Positions 57,956 to 64,000 of a DNA stretch of 64,000 bases are shown piece after piece. The notes beneath the pieces were generated by a model. That model searched no databases. It saw only the letters and a program-made list of their open reading frames with translations, and had not been told where the DNA came from. Origin of the DNA: Planococcus citri (lineage: Eukaryota > Arthropoda > Insecta > Hemiptera > Pseudococcidae). A program made the translations under genes and the position numbers. Position 1 is the stretch's first letter. Each line of letters opens with the position of its first letter. The stretch spans positions 88,499,469-88,563,468 of the forward strand of contig NC_088677.1 in assembly GCF_950023065.1 (NCBI RefSeq), written 5' to 3'.

Positions 57956-60189
57956 GTCCGGCATATGACAATAGGAGTAATTGCAGCCCCCGCCGATCCT
58001 CCGGCACAACTTTTTTCTTAAAGGGGACGTCCTAAGGAACATTTTAAAGCAAACTTGCCCAAAAAAAGTTGGCCTTACTTACAAAATGGCGGCCATTTTG
58101 ATTGACAGGTCAGCTGAAATCGCAGATTTTGCGTTTTAACATAGGACTTGCACGAACTTTTTCAAACTTTACAAAGGTAGATCGAAGGATCATGCAAAAA
58201 TTTATCACCTGTCAAAATTTCAAGTGTTAAAGCGCGTTTTTCGATTTTTGGTGAATTTTTGAAAATCCAATTTAGGCCAAAAATGAGAGAAAAAATCAAA
58301 ATTTTACCAAATTGTCCAAGAAAGCTGAAATTTGGGATATACCCTATTTTCGACATGCCAAATCGATTAGAAACGGTTTCAATCCGTTTTGAGCAGTTCT
58401 GGAGCCTCCAGCAGATTTTTGAAACTCGAAATTCCCACAAAATTCCAACAAATTGGAGTTGTAAAGCTAAAATTTATTCTAAAAACTAATTTCAATACGC
58501 TACGAAGTACTGCAGGTGAATTTCAAGTCGTTTTGGAGCCTCCAGCGACTTTTAGAAAATTCCTGAAACCTCCAGCAGATTTTTGAAACTTTAAATTTTC
58601 ACAAAATTTCATCAAAATGGAGATGGAAAGCTGAAATTTACTCTACACTCCAATTTTAACACTCTCTGAAGACGACTTTAGGTGGGTTCAAGTAATTTTA
58701 GGGCCTCCAGGGACTTTTTTAAAAATTACCGGAGCCTCCAGTAGACTTTTGAAACTTTAAATTTCCCCTACATTAATTTATCAAATGGAGTTGGCAAGCT
58801 AAAATTCTCTTCGCAGACTACATGGTGGTTTCAAATGGTTTTGAAGCTTCCAGCTACTTTTAGGAAATTTCAATCTTCCAAAAAAACGTGATACAACTTT
58901 TCAAAATGTTGCTGGAGGCTCCAAAACGACTTGAAATTCACCAGCAGTCAACTTCGTAGCGTAGTGAAATTAGTTTGCAGAATGAATTTCGACTCTCCAT
59001 CTTAGTTTGATGATATTTTGGGGAAATTTAAAGTTTCAAAAATCCACTGGAGGCTCCAGTAATTTTCAAAAAAGTCGTTGGAGGCTCTAAAATGACTTGA
59101 AATTCACCAGAAGTCGTTTTCAGAGGGTGTTAAAATTGGAGTGTAGAGTAAATTTCAGCTTTCCATGTCCATTTGATGAAATTTTGTGAAAATTTAAACT
59201 TTCAAAAATCTGCTGGAGGCTCCAGAACTGCTCAAAACGTGTTGAAACCGTTTCCAATCGATTTGGCATGTCGAAAATAGGGTATATCCCAAATTTCAGC
59301 TTTCTTGGTGAATTTGGTAAATTTTGATTTTTTTCCTTCATTCTTGGCCTAAATTCGATTTTCAAAAATTCACCAAAAATCGAAAAACGCACTATAGCAC
59401 TTGAAATTTTGACAGGTGATGCATTTTTGGCTGATCTTTCGATCTTGTTGTGTCCAGTTCAAAAAATTCCATGTGAGTCTTTTGTTGGAAAGCAAAATCA
59501 GTATAACTTCGGCTGACCTTTCAATCAAATAAACCGCCATTTTGTAAGTAAGGCCAGGAGACTTCAGGAATTTTCAAAAAGTCGCTGGAGGATCCAAAAC
59601 GACTTGAAATTCACCCGCAGTTGACTTTGTGTAGCTTATTGAAATTAGTTTGCAGAATAAATTTCGGCTTTCCAACTCCATTTTTGATGAAATTTTGTGG
59701 GAATTTCGAGTTTCAAAAATCTGCTGGAGGCTCCAGAACTGCTCAAAACGGGTTGAAACCGTTTCCAATCGATTTGGCATGTCGAAAATAGGGTGTATCC
59801 CAAATTTCAGCTTTCTTGGTCGATTTGGTAAAATTTTGATTTTTCTCCTCATTTTTGGCCTAAATTCGATTTTCAAAAATTCACCAAAAATCGAAAAACG
59901 CACTTTAGCACTTGAAATTTTGACAGATGATAAATTTTTGCATGATCTTTCGATCTACCTTTGTAAAGTTTGAAAAAGTTCGTGCAAGTCCTATGTTAAA
60001 ATGCAAAATCTGCGATTTCGGTTTCGGCTGACCTGTCAATCAAAATGGTCGCCATTTTGTAAGTAAGGTCAACTCTTTTTTTTGGCAAGTTTGCTTTAAA
60101 ATGTTCCTTAGGATGTCCTCTTAAAAAAAAAAGTTGTCCCGGAGGATGCGCGGGGGGGGTGCAATTACTCCTATTGTCATATGCCGGAC
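57956..60189. mobile_element. Complete CTGGAG-S-CTCCAG family element, TA-flanked, 2.2 kb
   Basis: The ends GTCCGGCATATGACAATAGG are exact inverted copies extending through AGTAATTGCA, flanked by TA (57954-57955 and 60190-60191). The subterminal ACAAAATGGCGGCCATTTTG block near 58080 is inverted as ATGGTCGCCATTTTGT near 60045. A second, partial right-end segment (GGTGATGCATTTTTGGCTGA to CGCCATTTTGTAAGTAAGG, about 59415-59555) lies inside, so the element seems to have absorbed part of another copy. There is no transposase. Confidence 0.85.
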
Positions 60190-60191
60190 TA

Positions 60192-61384
60192 TTAGAATGA
60201 ATTTTCAAACTTGAAACTGGGTGATTATTGGTTGGATTTTTGAAAAAGTGTCACGCGACTTATCAAAATAGTCAAAAAAGGTTTTGATAAATTTTCTTGG
60301 TTTTCTTCCGAAAATCCCATTTTGAAAAGTGGAATCACACGTTTTTCTAACACTTCGAAAATCATAACTTAATTTGGATTTTGAATATAACTTTTTAATT
60401 CAAAATAATGCTCTAAAAATACCTACTTTCGTTGAAACATTTGAATTGTTTGAAAAATTTTAACCCATTCTGATAGGTTGCACGACATCTTTTCAGAAAC
60501 CATGACCCAGTCATAGGTTCAAAATTCTTCAGAAATGCTCAAAAAAAAAGTTTTGTTAAATATTTTGATCTTCTTACAAAACATTTACCCAATTCGATAA
60601 GTGGCATTACACGTTTTTTAAAAATTTCAAAAGTGAAGTGATAAGGTCAACTCAATTTTGGCCTCGACATTTTTCAAAATAATGTTCAAAAACATTCGTG
60701 TCAAAATATTTGAACTTCATGTGAAATTTTAACCCACTTTGATAGGTTGCGTTGCACGATACTTCTTCAAAAGTCACAAAATGATAAATCATGACCTAAT
60801 AGTCTTAGGCTCAAAATTATTCGAAAGTGCTCACAATTAGTGTTGATAGGTAAAACAATTCATTTTCACTGAAAATTGGATCGGAGTGGTGAATTTTGGT
60901 TCAATGGGCGCAGAACAAGCTTATTGTTACTCCTCACAAAATCAAAATTCAATATAAAACATAAGATCACTATAAAGTCCGTTAGAATCTAGTTAGAGAA
61001 AATAATTAATTTTTGTTCGAATTAAAAATAAAAAAATAAAAACCACATTCGGATTTGGCTACGAAAAATACAAGTTCAACGAAGTATTCCGAATAAACCC
61101 GGAAGCACCCGAGCAACGTGAATGATTACTGATAAGAAAAGTGTAATACATTTTTTGAGTTTTTCAAATGATAAGTCGTATTTTTCGTAATTAAATGCAT
61201 TAATTATGGCTTTAGTCGTTTCCTAAACATATTTTCGGCATTTTAAACCGAAAAATTATACTATTTTGTGTTGTAATGAAACGTTCGTTCTATCTACCTC
61301 TGAAAGTAGTCATATTCAGTTTCAATACTTTTCGAATAAATATTCCAACGGTATCCGCGTTCGTTCATAAAAATCAACATACAA
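60192..61384. other. Diverged tandem repeat, then upstream region of the YAE1-like gene
   Basis: From about 60230 to 60860 a unit of roughly 150-300 bp recurs imperfectly. Each copy has a TTTGATAGGTTGC/ATAAGTGGCA word, an ACACGTTTTT or GCACGA word and an AGGTTCAAAATTCTTC/GGCTCAAAATTATTC word. From 60860 to 61384 the sequence is unique and AT-rich and should contain the promoter and 5' UTR of the gene at 61385. No clear core promoter element could be identified. Confidence 0.45.
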
Positions 61385-61858
61385 ATGGATAATTCAGCTA
61401 ACGAAAGCTCAGACGATGAGAAAAAGATAATGAATTCATCGTGGAAAAGGATGCAGAACATGCATCTCACAGTAAGTAGTAAAGCTTTGCTTCGTTTCAC
61501 ATCCTAATAACGAAGAATGAAAACTAACTACTCCCGATTATTTCTACTCTTTCAGGATGGTTTTCGCGAAGGTGCAATCGCAGGAAAAGATAAACAGTAT
61601 CAATTGAGTTTCGACGACGGATACACCACAGCTTTTCAAAAATCGTTCGAAGTGGGATATAGTAGCGGTGTAGAAAGGTAAAAATATATTTCAATTCTCA
61701 TTTAGTAGTAAGTTCACTCTTCACTATTCATTCTGATAATTCTGTTGTGCTAATCTAGGATCCAGTTATTCCTTCTAAAGAAAGATCGCAAATCTAGTTC
61801 GATGCACAAGCTGCAATCTTCATTGGATGGTTTATGTGCTACTTGTAATGCCAAATGA
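61385..61858 (+). CDS. YAE1: YAE1-like protein (deca-GX3 family), three exons, 102 aa
   Basis: Exons are 61385-61471, 61556-61677 and 61759-61858; introns of 84 and 81 bp have GTAAGT...TTTCAG and GTAAAA...TCTAG borders and keep frame. The N-terminus is acidic (NESSDDEKK), followed by WKRMQNMHLTDGFREGAIAG. Residues 31-67 carry small or Gly residues at every fourth position (GxxxG repeats, ending GYSSG), the deca-GX3 motif of YAE1/LTO1 proteins. Family knowledge: Yae1 pairs with Lto1 as an adaptor that recruits the cytosolic Fe-S targeting complex to the ribosome-recycling ATPase ABCE1/Rli1. The W-x-x-x-M-Q/R segment before the first Gly favours YAE1 over LTO1. The tail ends with C-x-x-C. The protein is shorter than human YAE1. 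The gene converges on Rpt2, with 209 bp between stop codons. Confidence 0.82.
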
Positions 61859-61986
61859 GATGTGCTGAGCACCAAATAGATATTTAGTAATTACACCAAA
61901 TGTTATACCATATCACCTATTTAGCACTGAAATGTAATGAATTGAGATCGAAGTAAATTATTATTGATGGAGTGTTACATAGCGAA

Positions 61987-62003
61987 TTTATTTCCGGAAT
62001 AAA
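61987..62003. terminator. Back-to-back poly(A) signals of the two convergent genes
   Basis: AATAAA for the plus-strand YAE1-like gene is at 61998-62003, 140 bp after its stop. TTTATT at 61987-61992 is AATAAA for the minus-strand Rpt2 gene, about 75 bp after its stop. Cleavage downstream of each signal would make the two transcripts overlap at their 3' ends. Assigned from sequence and position only. Confidence 0.6.
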
Positions 62004-62067
62004 ACATTATAATATTATACAAAAAGACGATGTTAATAATAATTATATTTTAAAGAAATTAACACGT

Positions 62068-62491
62068 TTACAAATAGAGACCTTCGGGAGTACCTTCTTT
62101 CTTACGGTAGAGAACATTTTCTTTACTTTTCTTAAAGTCTTCATTAGTAACTTTCATACGACGTTCTCTCAGAGCCATTAAACCAGCTTCGGTACAAATA
62201 GCCTGAAAAAAAAATTGGAATTTGTTAGTCAAATCTATGATTAAAATACTTTCAGGACAAGCTAACTAAATAACGACGTACTTTAATGTCTGCTCCAGAG
62301 AGATCATCTTTCGCCATAATTAATTCGTGCAAATTAACATCTTCGGCTAACGTCATACGAGAAGTATGAATATTAAAAATACGTTTTTTGGTTTTTTCAT
62401 CGGGAAGAGGGAATTCGATTTTACGATCTATTCTGCCAGGACGGATCAGCGCAGGGTCCAATGTTTCTATTCTATTCGTTGCCATTATAAC
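62068..62491 (-). CDS. Rpt2: 26S proteasome regulatory ATPase Rpt2 (PSMC1/S4), last two coding exons
   Basis: Exon 62491-62282 (70 codons, phase 0 both ends) begins VIMATNRIETLDPALIRPG and ends SGADIK. After a 79-bp intron (GTACGTCG...TTTTCAG), exon 62202-62068 runs AICTEAGLMALRERR to the stop. These are the end of the AAA+ domain: ATNR holds the sensor-1 Asn, and RPGRIDR holds the arginine fingers that act on the neighbouring subunit's ATP. The C-terminal EGLYL includes the hydrophobic-Tyr-X tail known to dock into the 20S core and open its gate. Rpt2 works in the base ring of the 19S particle, unfolding ubiquitinated substrates. The sequence is near-identical to animal PSMC1 as I remember it. 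Earlier exons are not in the window. Confidence 0.95.
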
Positions 62492-64000
62492 CTAAAAATC
62501 AAATGCTAATTTAAGTAAACGATACTAATTCAGCAGGGATTGTACTCAAATCTTTCTCAAAAAATGTAACTTTAGTAACCAAAAAAGCTGGAAAAAGTAA
62601 CCAAAAAAAATGTTGATGTAAAAAAAAAGTGGCAACCAAAAAACTTCAATGCCTTACAAAACATTACATTCTATTTCAGATTACAAAAAAAAAAAAAAAC
62701 GTACCTATTATAACGAAAATTTTGATAACAGTTTTTTCAAAAAAACACAGAAAAAAACATCAAAATTCGAATACAAACCATTTTTGAAAAAGAAAAAAAA
62801 ACTAGCAAAAACTCAGAACAGATACCTAATTTACCAAAATTTCGAAAGAAAAATACTCGTAGATCAAAATACAAAAAGAACGCATGAGAAAAATTTTGGA
62901 TTCCGGAAACATAATCGAAAAATGTGTTGAACTACTGAAAAATTGAAAGAAGAAGGGGAAGTCTACCGAAACAGGGAGGAACGAAATTTGATCTTTTAAT
63001 CAAAATCATTTCAAAAAATCAAACACAAAAATACCAATCGTAAAATAGCAGAAATGTTGACACGAGCAAGGATTTGAGGAAAAAAAAGTATTCTAGTGTT
63101 AAGAAATAATAAACAATAATTTTTGAAAAAAATTCCATAAGAAAGAAGAATCAGTTTAGATCGGGAAACTTATTAAAATTAACAAGAAAAAAGGGAACGG
63201 TGGAGGAGAGGAGGGGAAAGAGCAATCCAAATTTGGAAAAGAAGTGATTTGTGAAAATCATTTTAAAAATTAGAATGCAAAAAAGTGTACATGCCTTCAA
63301 AGTTCAAAATGAAAAAAAAAACTCCATCAAAACTGTCGAAAATTGACACGATTCAAAAAAAAAATGGAAAAAAGGTGACAAAATTATTGAAATTGAGAGA
63401 AAATGACCAAAACAGGAAACAGAGCAAAGATCGAGATCTGGAAAGAAGGAAAATTAATCGAAAAATAATGTTGAAAAACCGCTTCGTGATCCTTTTTCAA
63501 TAAATCAAAATCGCAAAATTCAAAATAACCAAAAAACAGAGTTTTGTCAAAATTTAAAAAGTTGAGAAAAATCACGAGGATTCCAGAATAAATTTCGATT
63601 AGAAGTAGAAAAACTCCACCAAAAAAATTATGGTAAAAAGCGTTAAAATTCAAGAAAAACCATTGCAACAATTGAAAACAAACTTTACGAAATTCAACGA
63701 TAAAATTGCGATAACTTTACAAAAATTTATACTCAAGAGAAAAACACGAAAATTCTAGGAAAATCGTCAAAAAATTGAAAAATAAAATCTACGAGAATTC
63801 AACAGAATAAGACTTGAAAAAAAAAATCAAGAAATCCTCAAAAAAATTATAAATAAAATCATCGAGTCTCAAAGTCCAAAAAACTCTCAAAAACTCGACA
63901 AAAATTTGTAAACAGGAGAATTCCGCAAAAATTTAAGCAGAAAAAATGACCAAACTTTGGGGCTAAATTAGGAGAAAATTTTATAAAAAAATTCAAGAAA
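62492..64000 (-). other. Rpt2 intron (partial), A/T-rich
   Basis: The acceptor TTTTTAG precedes the exon at 62491. The rest, to the window end, is extremely A-rich on the plus strand (poly-T on the gene's sense strand) with AAAATT reiterations. No Rpt2 exon is recognisable in it on the minus strand, so the intron exceeds 1.5 kb. A segment near 62560-62640 (AAGTAACCAAAAAA) resembles one near 31915-31940, indicating repeat content. Confidence 0.6.

Overview
This window looks like a chromosomal segment of an arthropod nuclear genome, most likely a repeat-rich, AT-rich insect. Three things support a eukaryotic animal: introns with GT/AG borders, genes for a proteasome ATPase and a YAE1-type protein, and Copia, LINE and hAT transposons. 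A hemipteran is my guess; nothing in the sequence proves the order. Real host genes occupy little of the window. The right end holds two convergent genes: a three-exon YAE1-like gene (+, 61385-61858) and the last two coding exons of the 26S proteasome ATPase Rpt2/PSMC1 (-, 62068-62491, continuing beyond 64000). A possible first coding exon of an unidentified gene lies at 7348-7452 (+).

Most of the rest is transposon-derived. The youngest element is a complete Ty1/Copia retrotransposon (11205-18122). Its two 322-bp LTRs look identical, it has a 5-bp target duplication (GTCTT), a tRNA-iMet-type primer site, a polypurine tract and an uninterrupted gag-pol frame. That frame has no ATG at its 5' end, but joins perfectly to an upstream ATG exon if a 352-bp GT-AG intron is removed. 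The Copia sits inside an older TA-flanked inverted-repeat element (10904-18761).

Three very large palindromes follow (18829-21298, 25070-26449, 29948-31348). They form a linked set: the second and third share a terminal motif, and the first and third share an internal module. A separate family, rich in the 13-mer CTGGAG-S-CTCCAG, occurs at 1-1286, 7808-9151, 22908-24460, 48026-51269 and 57956-60189, with traces at 32930-33548. Two copies are complete and end in inverted repeats flanked by TA.

The 38.3-45.2 kb segment is a decayed minus-strand LINE with a 41-bp imperfect target duplication. It has been split by a stack of later insertions: four hAT-like elements with 8-bp target duplications, one of them nested in another; a TA-flanked element that itself received a fifth hAT; and a nested element in the largest hAT. 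An older LINE fragment (3420-5945, -) is split by a 5-bp-TSD element carrying a tandem GCGAAGCGAGGGC array. An RTE-like LINE (53125-56310, +) is disabled by frameshifts and stops and interrupted by a 585-bp inverted-repeat element that carries a tRNA-derived segment.

The remaining stretches are AT-rich intergenic or intronic sequence in which I see no supportable gene.
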